Of a stretch of 42,433 nt of DNA, positions 34,150 to 42,431 are shown piece by piece; within the stretch, counting starts at the first letter, position 1, and every line of letters begins with the position of its first letter. Made by a program: the position numbers and the translations under genes. A model generated the notes under the pieces. That model saw only the letters and a program-made list of their open reading frames with translations. It was not told the DNA's origin and ran no database searches. The DNA comes from UBA2253 sp964646985 (GTDB lineage Bacteria > Bacillota_I > Bacilli_A > ML615J-28 > CAG-698). Where the stretch lies: NCBI GenBank assembly GCA_964646985.1, contig CAZYFI010000008.1, positions 1 to 42,433 on the forward strand, read 5' to 3'.

Positions 34150-35070
34150 ATGCTTAAGGATTTATATGTAGAGTTAACGTTATTCCAAGAAAGAATGCAT
34201 AGTCAAAGTAAAAGAAGATTTCGCGATTATTTAGAAAACAAAGCCAAAGAAATAGGATGTGAATCTCACATGATTCCCAAAAGCATTTTTTCAAAAAATG
34301 TGGTAATTGGCAATTTAGAATCAGCAGAATACATTTTAACAGCTCATTATGATACACCACCGAGAATGCCATATTTTTTGGTTCAAAATGTCTTGTTTTT
34401 TAATTTATTTATGATTGCTTTTACAATCATTATTTTAGGGCTGAGCATTTTGCTTTCGATTCCAATGGTTGTTCCAATCATTATTTTACTCTTGTTTTTT
34501 GGCTACAATTTTGGGTTTCCTGCCATTTCTAATAAATACAATTTTAATGACAATACAAGTGGTGTGTTAACCTTATTGTTCTTAATGAATAAATTAAAAA
34601 ATCCCAAAGTAGCATATGTATTTTTTGATAATGAAGAAAAAGGCTTGTTTGGATCGATTGGACTTTCAAGATATCTACATAAAAGCAAATTGGATTTTCG
34701 TTCGCGTAAATTTATCAATTTTGATTGTGTTGGGGTGGGAAATGTTTTTAGTTTTGATCATTTTAAAAAACCTCAACTTGCCAATCAACTCAAAAAAGTT
34801 TTTGATGAACTGAACATTTCTGATTATGAGTGTGAAGTAAGAAAAGGGAGTGCTTTTGAACTATCAGATCACTTGTCTTTCGCAATGAATACCCATGTTG
34901 GTATCTTTGCTTTAACAAGAGAAAAGAAGAAACTTGTTTTAAAAAATGTGCACTCGCATCGCGATCGCATTATCAATTTAAATAATATATTAGTCATTGC
35001 AAAAACAATTGAAACATTTATCAACCAGAGAGGAGAACCAAATGGAGCCAATTTACAAAAAAATCAGTAA
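34150..35070 (+). CDS. M28-type metallopeptidase with internal membrane hairpin
   Basis: 306 residues. The M28 aminopeptidase metal ligands are in order: HYD (LTAHYDTPP, about residue 65), bridging Asp in NDNTSGV (about 134), Glu pair in DNEEKGLFGS (about 162), Asp in NFDCVGVGN (about 193), and a final His in HSHRDRI (about 268). Unusually, about 50 strongly hydrophobic residues (75-125, two helices) lie between the first and second ligands, which would tie the catalytic domain to the membrane. The substrate is unknown. Starts one base after thrS with AGGAAAG as ribosome site, and overlaps the CPBP gene. Confidence 0.82.
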   Translation: MLKDLYVELTLFQERMHSQSKRRFRDYLENKAKEIGCESHMIPKSIFSKNVVIGNLESAEYILTAHYDTPPRMPYFLVQNVLFFNLFMIAFTIIILGLSILLSIPMVVPIIILLLFFGYNFGFPAISNKYNFNDNTSGVLTLLFLMNKLKNPKVAYVFFDNEEKGLFGSIGLSRYLHKSKLDFRSRKFINFDCVGVGNVFSFDHFKKPQLANQLKKVFDELNISDYECEVRKGSAFELSDHLSFAMNTHVGIFALTREKKKLVLKNVHSHRDRIINLNNILVIAKTIETFINQRGEPNGANLQKNQ

Positions 35071-35818
35071 TGAAAATTTCTATTTATTGGCTTTTGTTGT
35101 TGGCATGGTCTTATTTATTGGCTTTCAGCTTGTCTTTATGATGGTTGCTGCTTTTGTCGTTGAATTTCAACAGCCGGGTTTTTTTGAAGATTTCTTCTTG
35201 AACTATCTTGAGGGAAATACTCTAGACTTGACACAAACAAATGTTGCCATTTTGAATGTTTCCCAAATGATTGGAGAATTATTATTAGCCGGGTTGTTTA
35301 TTGCTATTTTAGGCAAAGAATTGAAAAAAGATTGGGTTCGGGCAATTGATAAATCGCAAATTGGTCGTAATTTAGCCATTATTGCGCTTGGATTTGTTTC
35401 GATTCTTTTTGTAACATATGGGTTAAATATTGTTTATGAATTTTTTCAAATTGAAGGAACCTCTGATAATCAAGAATTAATTGAAGCGGTTTTAAAGTTT
35501 GACTCAAGAATTTTTATGATTATTACAACAATTTTGTTGGCACCATTTGTAGAGGAGATTTTATTTCGAAAGTTTTTATTTGGCATTCTTGAAGTCAAAC
35601 TACATTTGAAACCCATTTGGGCCGTTATTTTATCTGCTGCAATCTTTGCTGGAATTCACAGTATAGATTTGTTCTTCTTTCAATATTTTGCCTTGGCACT
35701 TATTTTATCCATTAGCTATGCAGCTTCTAAAAACAACATTTTTGTGTCAATGGGCTTGCACTTTGTCAATAACGCTATGACGATTATCGCATTCTTTGCC
35801 TATGAGGGAATGTTTTAA
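35042..35818 (+). CDS. CPBP-family intramembrane glutamic endopeptidase
   Basis: 258 residues with about six to seven membrane helices. The Abi/CPBP motifs are complete: EEILFRKFLFG (EExxxR, about residue 179), FAGIHS with the catalytic-site His (about 205), and a C-terminal HFVNNAM. Relatives cut membrane proteins or process peptides; in prokaryotes some give bacteriocin immunity. The upstream TTG at 34997 is rejected because GGAG (35032-35035) serves the ATG at 35042. It overlaps the M28 gene by 29 bases and shares one base with the TPR gene. Confidence 0.88.
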   Translation: MEPIYKKISNENFYLLAFVVGMVLFIGFQLVFMMVAAFVVEFQQPGFFEDFFLNYLEGNTLDLTQTNVAILNVSQMIGELLLAGLFIAILGKELKKDWVRAIDKSQIGRNLAIIALGFVSILFVTYGLNIVYEFFQIEGTSDNQELIEAVLKFDSRIFMIITTILLAPFVEEILFRKFLFGILEVKLHLKPIWAVILSAAIFAGIHSIDLFFFQYFALALILSISYAASKNNIFVSMGLHFVNNAMTIIAFFAYEGMF

Positions 35819-36729
35819 TGGATCGTTACGAAGATTTGATTGCGCAAGCGAAATTAGCTCACAAGCAAAATCGGTTTGCAGATGCCATTGCTTTTTATGA
35901 ACAAGCATTTGAAGACAAAATAATTGTAGAAGATATGGTTGATTTGGGATTTGTTTATTTAGATGACAAAAATCCCTTTAAAGCTGTGTCCATTTTTGAA
36001 GATTTAATTGAAGTGGCTGATGATTACCCTCTTAATTTTTATGGACTAGGTTTGGCGTTAGAAGAAGTAGGCAGAAAACAAGATGCCATCAAAGCATATG
36101 AAATGGTAGTAAAAATAGATCCTACTTTTTCTGATGTATATTTTAATTTGGCTTTGATTTATGAAGATTTAGAAGACGAAGAAAAAGCCTTTGCCTATTA
36201 TGAAAAAACATTGCAAAACAACCCAAATCATTTTTGGGGTAATCTAAATATTGGGTCTTACTATGAAAAAAAAGACAAATTAGATTTGGCGCTCACACAT
36301 ACATTAAAAGCGTATCACATCAATCAACATGAAAAAATGATATCCTATAATTTAGGAGTGATTTATGGACGCTTAAAACAGTATGACAAAGCATTGGTTT
36401 ATTACAAAGAAGAATTAACAAAACCACATCCTTTTATATTAGCATATATGAATATTGGATTAATTTATAAAGATGCTCATCATGATTACCAAAAAGCCTT
36501 ATATTACTATTTAGAAGGCATTAGCAAAGACAAAGACAACGCAACGCTTTGGTATAATTTGGGATGTCTTTATGTTGTTATGAATGATGAAAACAATGCT
36601 TATCATTGCTTCTTGTATGCCACCATCAAAGACGAGAGTTTATTCAAATATATGGAAACCGATGAAGAACTTATTACATTCCGTAAAACGACATGGTTTT
36701 TGAAATTAATGGAAAATAGAAAAGGTTAA
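35818..36729 (+). CDS. Tetratricopeptide repeat protein
   Basis: 303 residues with about seven TPR units of 34 residues across nearly the whole length (for example YGLGLALEEVGRKQDAIKAYEMVVKIDP and YFNLALIYEDLEDEEKAFAYYEKTLQNNP start successive units). There is no signal peptide, so it is probably a cytoplasmic scaffold. Starts on the last base of the CPBP stop. Partners unknown; as part of the thrS-led operon with two membrane proteases it may act with them (inference). Confidence 0.9.
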   Translation: MDRYEDLIAQAKLAHKQNRFADAIAFYEQAFEDKIIVEDMVDLGFVYLDDKNPFKAVSIFEDLIEVADDYPLNFYGLGLALEEVGRKQDAIKAYEMVVKIDPTFSDVYFNLALIYEDLEDEEKAFAYYEKTLQNNPNHFWGNLNIGSYYEKKDKLDLALTHTLKAYHINQHEKMISYNLGVIYGRLKQYDKALVYYKEELTKPHPFILAYMNIGLIYKDAHHDYQKALYYYLEGISKDKDNATLWYNLGCLYVVMNDENNAYHCFLYATIKDESLFKYMETDEELITFRKTTWFLKLMENRKG

Positions 36730-36756
36730 ATTACGCAAGTGGTTTCACCTTTTTTC
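36720..36756 (+). terminator. Weak terminator after the TPR gene
   Basis: AAAAGGT (36720-36726) and ACCTTTT (36747-36753) with a long loop and a T run. It overlaps the stop codon; weaker than other terminators here. Confidence 0.45.
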
Positions 36757-36773
36757 ATTATTTATGGTATAAT
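36744..36773 (+). promoter_or_regulatory. trmFO promoter (extended -10)
   Basis: TGGTATAAT (36765-36773), a perfect extended -10, with a weak -35 TTCACC (36744-36749) 18 bases upstream. Confidence 0.7.
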
Positions 36774-36796
36774 TTATTTAGAAAATAGGTGAAAAT

Positions 36797-38095
36797 ATGC
36801 AAGTAGTAAATGTGATTGGTGCGGGGTTAGCGGGAAGCGAAGCCACCTATCAATTGATCAAACGAGGAATTCATGTCAACTTAATTGAAATGCGTCCCAA
36901 CAAAATGACGGAAGCCCATCAGACAGGAATGTTTTCGGAACTCATTTGTTCGAATTCATTTCGTGCTGCCAATATTGAAAACGCCATTGGCTTGTTGAAA
37001 GAAGAAATGCGCCGTTTGGATTCCTTGATTATGAAATCTGCCGATATGCATCAAGTGAGTGCCGGTGGTGCCTTGGCAGTTGACCGTGTATTGTTTTCCC
37101 AGTACATAACCAATTATTTATCAAATCACCCACTTGTTCATGTGATTAATCAAGAAGCAACAGCGATACCAAACGAGCCTACTATCATTGCCAGCGGGCC
37201 ACTCTCTAGCCTTGGTTTCAGCCAAGCCATCAAGGAATTTGTTTGCGAAGAGTATTATTATTTCTATGATGCCATTGCTCCGATTGTCATGTTTGATTCT
37301 ATCGATATGAGTAAAGTGTATTTGAAGTCACGCTATGATAAAGGAGAAGCAGCTTATTACAATTGCCCTCTTACAAAAGAACAATTTGAATTGTTTTACC
37401 ATGAATTAATCAATGCTGATCGTGTAATTCCCCATGAATTTGAAATGAAAATATTTGAAGGATGTATGGCCATTGAAGATATGGCAAGCAGGGGAAAAGA
37501 TACGTTATTGTTTGGTCCGATGAAACCAGTTGGTTTAAGAGATCCAAAAACCAATGTTGTTCCCTATGCTGTTGTCCAATTAAGACAAGATGATGCAGCA
37601 AAAACAATGTATAATTTGGTGGGATTTCAAACGCATTTGACATTTCCTGAACAAAAAAGAATCTTAAGGTTGATTCCTGGTTTAGAACATTGTGAGATCG
37701 CTAGATATGGCGTAATGCATCGAAATACATTCATCAATTCCCCACACATTTTAAATCAATACTATCAGAGTAAAAAACGAGCTGATTTGTTTTTTGCTGG
37801 GCAAATCACAGGAGTAGAAGGTTATTTAGAAAGTGCTTCTTCAGGAATGATGGCAGGAATCAATATGGCAAAATGGTTGAAGCAAGAAGCTTTGGTTGAT
37901 TTTTCCAATCATACTGCAATCGGTGCTCTTGCCAATTATATCGCAACGCCAAATCAATCTTTTCAACCAATGAACGTGACATTTGGATTGTTTGATCCGA
38001 TTATTGAACGCATGAGAAAACAAGATCGTAAGCTTGCTTATGTCAATCGAAGTTTGAAAATCATGGATCAAAGAAGGGGTGAAATCGATGGATGA
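36797..38095 (+). CDS. trmFO: Folate-dependent tRNA (uracil-54-C5)-methyltransferase
   Basis: 432 residues. TrmFO uses methylenetetrahydrofolate and FADH2 to make ribothymidine 54 in tRNA. The FAD motif is GAGLAGSEA (residues 8-16). The catalytic cysteines are C51 in ELICSNSFRA and about C223 in FEGCMAIEDMASRG. The C-terminal FAD segment is FAGQITGVEGYLESASSGMMAG. The xerC-like gene starts within its last bases, the trmFO(gid)-codV order of Bacillus. Confidence 0.97.
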   Translation: MQVVNVIGAGLAGSEATYQLIKRGIHVNLIEMRPNKMTEAHQTGMFSELICSNSFRAANIENAIGLLKEEMRRLDSLIMKSADMHQVSAGGALAVDRVLFSQYITNYLSNHPLVHVINQEATAIPNEPTIIASGPLSSLGFSQAIKEFVCEEYYYFYDAIAPIVMFDSIDMSKVYLKSRYDKGEAAYYNCPLTKEQFELFYHELINADRVIPHEFEMKIFEGCMAIEDMASRGKDTLLFGPMKPVGLRDPKTNVVPYAVVQLRQDDAAKTMYNLVGFQTHLTFPEQKRILRLIPGLEHCEIARYGVMHRNTFINSPHILNQYYQSKKRADLFFAGQITGVEGYLESASSGMMAGINMAKWLKQEALVDFSNHTAIGALANYIATPNQSFQPMNVTFGLFDPIIERMRKQDRKLAYVNRSLKIMDQRRGEIDG

Positions 38096-39011
38096 TTTAG
38101 ATATGATGTTTGCTTTTACCGAATACTTGCGAAATGAAAGAAGATATTCTGACTTAACCGTAAAAGCATACCACCGTGATATTGAAGCATTTCGTGATTT
38201 TTTGAAAACCAATAATTTTGGGAGTTTAAAACAAGTGCGGCCAAACTTTCCACGATACTATTTGTCTTATTTGAATAATCAACATTTTAGACCAAGAAGT
38301 GTTGCCAGAATGATGTCAAGTTTACGCAGCTTTTTTCGTTTCTTAGCAAATGAAGGAATCGTGGATGATAACGTGTTTACCGAGATTCCCTCGCCTAAAC
38401 TAGATAAAATATTGCCCAAACAAATATATCAAAAAGAAATCCAAGCTTTGTTTGATTCGATTGATACAAGTACCGATCTTGGGAAACGAAACTATGCCTT
38501 AATAGAATTGCTCTATGGAACAGGAATTCGTGTAAGTGAATTTTGTCATTTAAAAATATCAGATATTGATTTTCACAATCAATCTTTAATTGTAATGGGA
38601 AAAGGTTCCAAAGAGCGTTATTTGCCTTTTCACGAAAATGTGAAAAAAACCTTGATGGATTATATTCAATTTGCCAGGCCTGAATTTTTAAAGCGAGCTA
38701 AGACACCACCAACAGATGTTTTGTTTGTCAATTATCATGGAGGACCTCTGCAACCAAGAGGAGTTAGAGTGATATTAAATGATATTGCTTTAAAAGCATC
38801 GGAAAGTTTAAAGATATCACCGCACAAATTGCGTCATTCTTTCGCAACACATTTGCTTGATAATGGGGTTGATTTGCGCAGTGTCCAAGAATTACTCGGT
38901 CATGTCAATCTTTCTACAACCCAAATTTATACCCATGTTTCGAAAGAAAAACTCCATGAAGAGTATATGAAATATCATCCAAGAGCGATAAAAGAGACGA
39001 AAGAAGACTAA
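38088..39011 (+). CDS. xerC: Tyrosine recombinase, XerC/D (CodV-like)
   Basis: 307 residues. N-terminal SAM-like core-binding domain (FTEYLRNERRYSDLTVKAYHRDIEAF) and catalytic domain with Arg in GTGIRVSE (about 148), HKLRHSFATHLL, HVNLSTTQIYTH with the catalytic Tyr. Its place after trmFO identifies it as the chromosomal dimer-resolution recombinase equivalent to CodV/XerC rather than a phage integrase. GTG at 38079 is rejected; AAGGGG (38074-38079) serves 38088. It overlaps trmFO by eight bases. Confidence 0.93.
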   Translation: MDDLDMMFAFTEYLRNERRYSDLTVKAYHRDIEAFRDFLKTNNFGSLKQVRPNFPRYYLSYLNNQHFRPRSVARMMSSLRSFFRFLANEGIVDDNVFTEIPSPKLDKILPKQIYQKEIQALFDSIDTSTDLGKRNYALIELLYGTGIRVSEFCHLKISDIDFHNQSLIVMGKGSKERYLPFHENVKKTLMDYIQFARPEFLKRAKTPPTDVLFVNYHGGPLQPRGVRVILNDIALKASESLKISPHKLRHSFATHLLDNGVDLRSVQELLGHVNLSTTQIYTHVSKEKLHEEYMKYHPRAIKETKED

Positions 39012-39076
39012 CATCTTAAGCAATTAGTTCCTATTTGCCATTTTGTTTTTGAGTGTTTTAAAAAAGTGAAAAACAT

Positions 39077-39105
39077 TTGCAAAATAGTCATTAATATGAT
39101 ATAAT
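39077..39105 (+). promoter_or_regulatory. rpsB promoter
   Basis: TTGCAA (39077-39082), 17-base spacer, TATAAT (39100-39105). Confidence 0.83.
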
Positions 39106-39130
39106 ACGGAAGGCAAATAAAAAAAATACA

Positions 39131-39200
39131 CACACTAACCGAGACGGTCGTTAAGTACACAGATTTGTGGTGCGGTTGTTGAAGACGTTAGTGGCGGCCA
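39131..39200 (+). ncRNA. Putative structured leader of rpsB
   Basis: About 110 transcribed bases precede rpsB. CACTAAC (39133-39139) can pair with GTTAGTG (39187-39193), enclosing small hairpins CCG/CGG (39139-39147) and CACA/TGTG (39158-39169). No terminator follows, so translational feedback by S2 or its partner is possible. Family membership could not be checked. Confidence 0.5.
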
Positions 39201-39225
39201 AAACAAAATAAAAAGGAGAATTAAC

Positions 39226-40134
39226 ATGTCTGTAATTAGCAAAAATCAATTGCTAGAAGCTGGAGTTCATTTCGGTCACAATACTCGCCGTTGGAATCCA
39301 AAAATGAAAGAGTATATTTTCGGGGAAAGAAATGGTATTTATATCATTGATTTAGACAAAACTGTAAAACTTGTAGAAGATGCTTATAAAGCATTATTCA
39401 CAATTGCACAAAATCAAGGAACCATCTTATTTGTTGGTACAAGAAAACAACTTCAAGAAGTTGTAAAAGATCAAGCAGTTCGCGCAGGTCAATTCTATGT
39501 TGATCAAAGATGGTTGGGTGGAACATTAACCAATTTTAAAACCATTCGTAAAAGCATTGCTCGTTTATTCGAGATTGAAAAAATGGAAGCAGATGGCGTT
39601 TTTGATGTTCTTCCTAAAAAAGAAGTTATTTTATTAAACAAAGAAAAAGAAAAATTAAATAAATTTTTCAGTGGTATTCGTGATATGAAAGGGGTTCCTT
39701 CAGCACTTGTTGTTGTAGACCCTAAAACAGAACACAATGCCGTTGCTGAGGCGAGAAAATTAAACATTCCAATTTTTGGATTGGTTGATACAAACTGTGA
39801 TCCTGATGAAGTGGATTTTGTCATTCCAGGAAATGATGATGCCATTCGTTCCGTAAAATTAATAGTTGGAACATTGGCCAATGCCGTTGTTGAAGCACAA
39901 GGTGGAACACCAATCGTGATTGATTTCACAGATGAACCTGCACCAGAAGATCGCTCTGGACGTCGTCCAAGTTATCATAAAGAAGGCGACCGTGACAATC
40001 GTCGTGGTGATGGACGTTATAATAACCGTCCTCGTCCAAATAATTATCGTCCTCGTCCGCAACGTCCAGTTAGTTCTGCACCTGCTGCCCCAGTGGCTCC
40101 AGTTGCACCTGTAACGGAAAAGAAAGCTGAATAA
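39226..40134 (+). CDS. rpsB: 30S ribosomal protein S2 with basic C-terminal tail
   Basis: 302 residues. S2 core is normal: LLEAGVHFGHNTRRWNPKMKEYIF at the start, FVGTRKQLQE, DQRWLGGTLTNFKTIRKSI, and GLVDTNCDPDEVDFVIPGNDDA near residue 200. Most bacterial S2 end near 240-260; here about 60 extra residues follow the core, rich in Arg, Asn, Pro and Tyr (RRGDGRYNNRPRP type) and ending in an Ala/Pro/Val stretch. The AAGGAG ribosome site supports the start. tsf follows 12 bases later. Confidence 0.96.
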   Translation: MSVISKNQLLEAGVHFGHNTRRWNPKMKEYIFGERNGIYIIDLDKTVKLVEDAYKALFTIAQNQGTILFVGTRKQLQEVVKDQAVRAGQFYVDQRWLGGTLTNFKTIRKSIARLFEIEKMEADGVFDVLPKKEVILLNKEKEKLNKFFSGIRDMKGVPSALVVVDPKTEHNAVAEARKLNIPIFGLVDTNCDPDEVDFVIPGNDDAIRSVKLIVGTLANAVVEAQGGTPIVIDFTDEPAPEDRSGRRPSYHKEGDRDNRRGDGRYNNRPRPNNYRPRPQRPVSSAPAAPVAPVAPVTEKKAE

Positions 40135-40146
40135 GGAGATTATAAA

Positions 40147-41019
40147 ATGATTAATGCTGCCCAAGTAAAAGAATTAAGAGAAAAAACCGGCGCTGGAATG
40201 ATGGATTGCAAAAAAGCCCTAGTAGAAACGAACGGCAATATGGAAGAAGCCATCACTTGGTTACGCGAAAAGGGCATTTTAAAAGCTCAAAAGAAAGCTG
40301 ACCGCATCGCTGCTGAAGGCGTTTGCCATTTTACTGTCAAAGGCAATAAAGCTGTTGTATTTGAAGTGAATAGTGAAACAGACTTTGTTGCAAAAAATCA
40401 AATCTTCTTAGATTTGGTTGAAGAAATTGGCCAAGCGATTATCAATAGCAATGCCACCAACACTGAAGAAGCCTTGGTTGTACCAAGTGGAAATATCACA
40501 GTGAATGATTTACTAGTTAATGCAACTGCAACGATTGGTGAAAAAATATCTCTTCGTCGCGTTCAAACATTTGAAAAGACATCTGCTGATGTTTTTGGAA
40601 CATATAACCATATGAATGGTAAAATTGCTGTATTGAATGTTGTTCGTGGTGAAAATGAAGTTGTTGCGAAAGATGTTTGTATGCATATCGCCGCAATGAA
40701 TCCTCGCTATTTGAATCGTGATCAAGTTGATCAAGATTATCTAGCAAAAGAACGTGAAGTTCTTGTCCAAGAAACCATCAATGAAGGCAAACCAGCACAA
40801 ATTATTGATCGTATCGTTGCTGGTAAAGTCGATAAATTCTTAAAAGGTATTTGTTTGGTTGATCAATTATTTGTAAAGAATCTTGATCAAACTGTTGGCC
40901 AATATCTAAAATCAAATCAATGTGAAGTATTATCATATGTTCGCCTTGAAGTTGGAGAAGGAATCGAAAAGAAAAAAGATGATTTCGTAGCTGAAGTAAT
41001 GGCAGCTGTCAACAACTAA
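40147..41019 (+). CDS. tsf: Elongation factor Ts
   Basis: 290 residues. EF-Ts exchanges GDP for GTP on EF-Tu. The N-terminal UBA-like domain (VKELREKTGAGMMDCKKALVETNG) and the TDFVAKN motif that contacts EF-Tu (about residue 80) are present, followed by both dimerisation subdomains. AAGGAG lies before the ATG. Standard rpsB-tsf pair; a hairpin terminator follows. Confidence 0.97.
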   Translation: MINAAQVKELREKTGAGMMDCKKALVETNGNMEEAITWLREKGILKAQKKADRIAAEGVCHFTVKGNKAVVFEVNSETDFVAKNQIFLDLVEEIGQAIINSNATNTEEALVVPSGNITVNDLLVNATATIGEKISLRRVQTFEKTSADVFGTYNHMNGKIAVLNVVRGENEVVAKDVCMHIAAMNPRYLNRDQVDQDYLAKEREVLVQETINEGKPAQIIDRIVAGKVDKFLKGICLVDQLFVKNLDQTVGQYLKSNQCEVLSYVRLEVGEGIEKKKDDFVAEVMAAVNN

Positions 41020-41027
41020 TCAACAAT

Positions 41028-41056
41028 AAGGCACTAAATAAAATAGTGCCTTTTTA
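41028..41056 (+). terminator. Terminator between tsf and pyrH
   Basis: AAGGCACTA (41028-41036) and TAGTGCCTT (41044-41052) form a 9-bp stem followed by T. No new promoter was recognised before pyrH, so it may only reduce read-through. Confidence 0.78.
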
Positions 41057-41075
41057 TCAATAAGAAGGAGGCTAC

Positions 41076-41792
41076 ATGAGGAAAAGAATTGTATTAAAGT
41101 TAAGTGGAGAGGCTTTGGCTGGAGATAATCATGTTGGAATTAATCATCGCAAAGTCAATGAAATTGCTGCCGAAATCAAAACACTTTTTGATTTAGGAAA
41201 TATTGATTTGTCCATCGTGGTTGGTGCAGGAAATATTTGGCGCGGGCGTGATGCGATTGAATCTGGTATGGACCGTTCAAGTGCCGATTACATGGGGATG
41301 TTAGCAACAATTTTAAATGCTTTGGCTCTTCAAAATTCCCTAGAACGTCTAGGTTGTGACACAAGAACGATGACTTCGCTGGAAATTCCATCGGTAGCCG
41401 AACCTTATATTCGTCGAAAAGCATTATCGCACTTAGAAAAAAATCGCATCGTCATTTTTGGCGGTGGTAACGGAATTCCTTTTTTCACAACCGATACTAC
41501 AGCAGCACTCAGAAGTGCTGAATTAGGATCGCATTTGATTTTAATGGCAAAAAATGGAGTGGATGGGGTTTATGATTCTAATCCAAAAGAAAATCCACAA
41601 GCAAAGCGATTTTCTAAAATGACACATCAAGAAATTTTAGATAAGCATTTGAATGTTATGGATTTAACTGCAGCTACGTTATGTAAAGAAAACAATATTG
41701 ATATTCTTGTTTTTGATATGAATGTTAAGGGAAATATTGCGAAAGCAGTAAGCGATTTTTCAATCGGAACCTTAATATCAAATAAAATATGA
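41076..41792 (+). CDS. pyrH: UMP kinase
   Basis: 238 residues, amino-acid-kinase fold. PyrH phosphorylates UMP to UDP for pyrimidine nucleotide supply. LKLSGEALAG opens the protein; VVGAGNIWRG, the FGGGNGIPFFTTDTTAALR phosphate/UMP loop, and the KNGVDGVYDSNP segment are classic. AAGGAGG is well placed. Located between tsf and frr, the usual order. Confidence 0.97.
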   Translation: MRKRIVLKLSGEALAGDNHVGINHRKVNEIAAEIKTLFDLGNIDLSIVVGAGNIWRGRDAIESGMDRSSADYMGMLATILNALALQNSLERLGCDTRTMTSLEIPSVAEPYIRRKALSHLEKNRIVIFGGGNGIPFFTTDTTAALRSAELGSHLILMAKNGVDGVYDSNPKENPQAKRFSKMTHQEILDKHLNVMDLTAATLCKENNIDILVFDMNVKGNIAKAVSDFSIGTLISNKI

Positions 41793-41806
41793 AAGGAAAA
41801 TAAATT

Positions 41807-42364
41807 ATGCCTCAAAGTATTATGAACGCCGGCGAAGAAAGAATGAATAAAGCGCTATTGGCTTTAAAAAAAGAATTAAGTCTTGTTCGCACCGGGCGTG
41901 CAAACCCAAGTGTTTTAAACAATGTGTCTGTTTCTTATTATGGTGTTCCTTCGCCTTTATCACAGATTGCGGCTATTTCCGTACCGGAAGCCCAACTGTT
42001 AGTCATCAAACCATACGATCGTGCTATTTTAAAAGACATCGAAAAAGCGATTCAATTAGCTGATTTAAACTTAACGCCAATGAATGATGGCACTGTGATT
42101 CGCCTTAATTTTCCAGCTTTAAATGAGCAACGTCGTAAAGAACTTGTAAAAGACATCAAGAATTTTTCTGAACAAACGAAGATTGCAATTCGCAATATTC
42201 GTCGTGATATGGTTGAACAAATGAAAAAACTTGAAAAAGAACATTTGATTAGTGAAGATGAATTGAAGCGTCATAACGAAAAGATTCAAAAAACAACCGA
42301 TAAATTTATTGAACAAGCAGATGCCATTGCGAAAGAAAAAGAAGTAATGGTTATGGAAATCTAG
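41807..42364 (+). CDS. frr: Ribosome recycling factor
   Basis: 185 residues, the standard length. RRF splits post-termination ribosomes together with EF-G. The helical core starts with RMNKALLALKKELSLVRTGRANPSVL, includes YYGVPSPLSQIAAISVPE in the beta domain and ends with the long helix KLEKEHLISEDELKRHNEKIQKTTD. AAAGGAAA precedes the ATG. Last gene of the translation cluster in this window. Confidence 0.97.
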   Translation: MPQSIMNAGEERMNKALLALKKELSLVRTGRANPSVLNNVSVSYYGVPSPLSQIAAISVPEAQLLVIKPYDRAILKDIEKAIQLADLNLTPMNDGTVIRLNFPALNEQRRKELVKDIKNFSEQTKIAIRNIRRDMVEQMKKLEKEHLISEDELKRHNEKIQKTTDKFIEQADAIAKEKEVMVMEI

Positions 42365-42369
42365 TCATG

Positions 42370-42399
42370 AAAGAAGAGGCAACTCTTCTTTTTATTTTG
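42370..42399 (+). terminator. Terminator of the pyrH-frr unit
   Basis: AAAGAAGAG (42370-42378), GCAA tetraloop, CTCTTCTTT (42383-42391), then a T-rich tail. Confidence 0.88.
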
Positions 42400-42402
42400 T
42401 CA

Positions 42403-42431
42403 TTGCTTTATTTTTGTTAGTTTTGTATAAT
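42403..42431 (+). promoter_or_regulatory. Promoter of the gene beyond the window
   Basis: TTGCTT (42403-42408), 17-base spacer, TATAAT (42426-42431) at the very end of the window. In related genomes uppS or cdsA follows frr; nothing of that gene is visible here. Confidence 0.7.

Noticed and set aside
38088..39011. Tyrosine recombinase as sign of a prophage or integrative element
   Set aside because: It sits directly after trmFO as in Bacillus codV, with no phage genes, repeats or att-like sites nearby.
39504..39929. 141-residue open frame on the minus strand inside rpsB
   Set aside because: Antisense shadow of a certain ribosomal protein gene.
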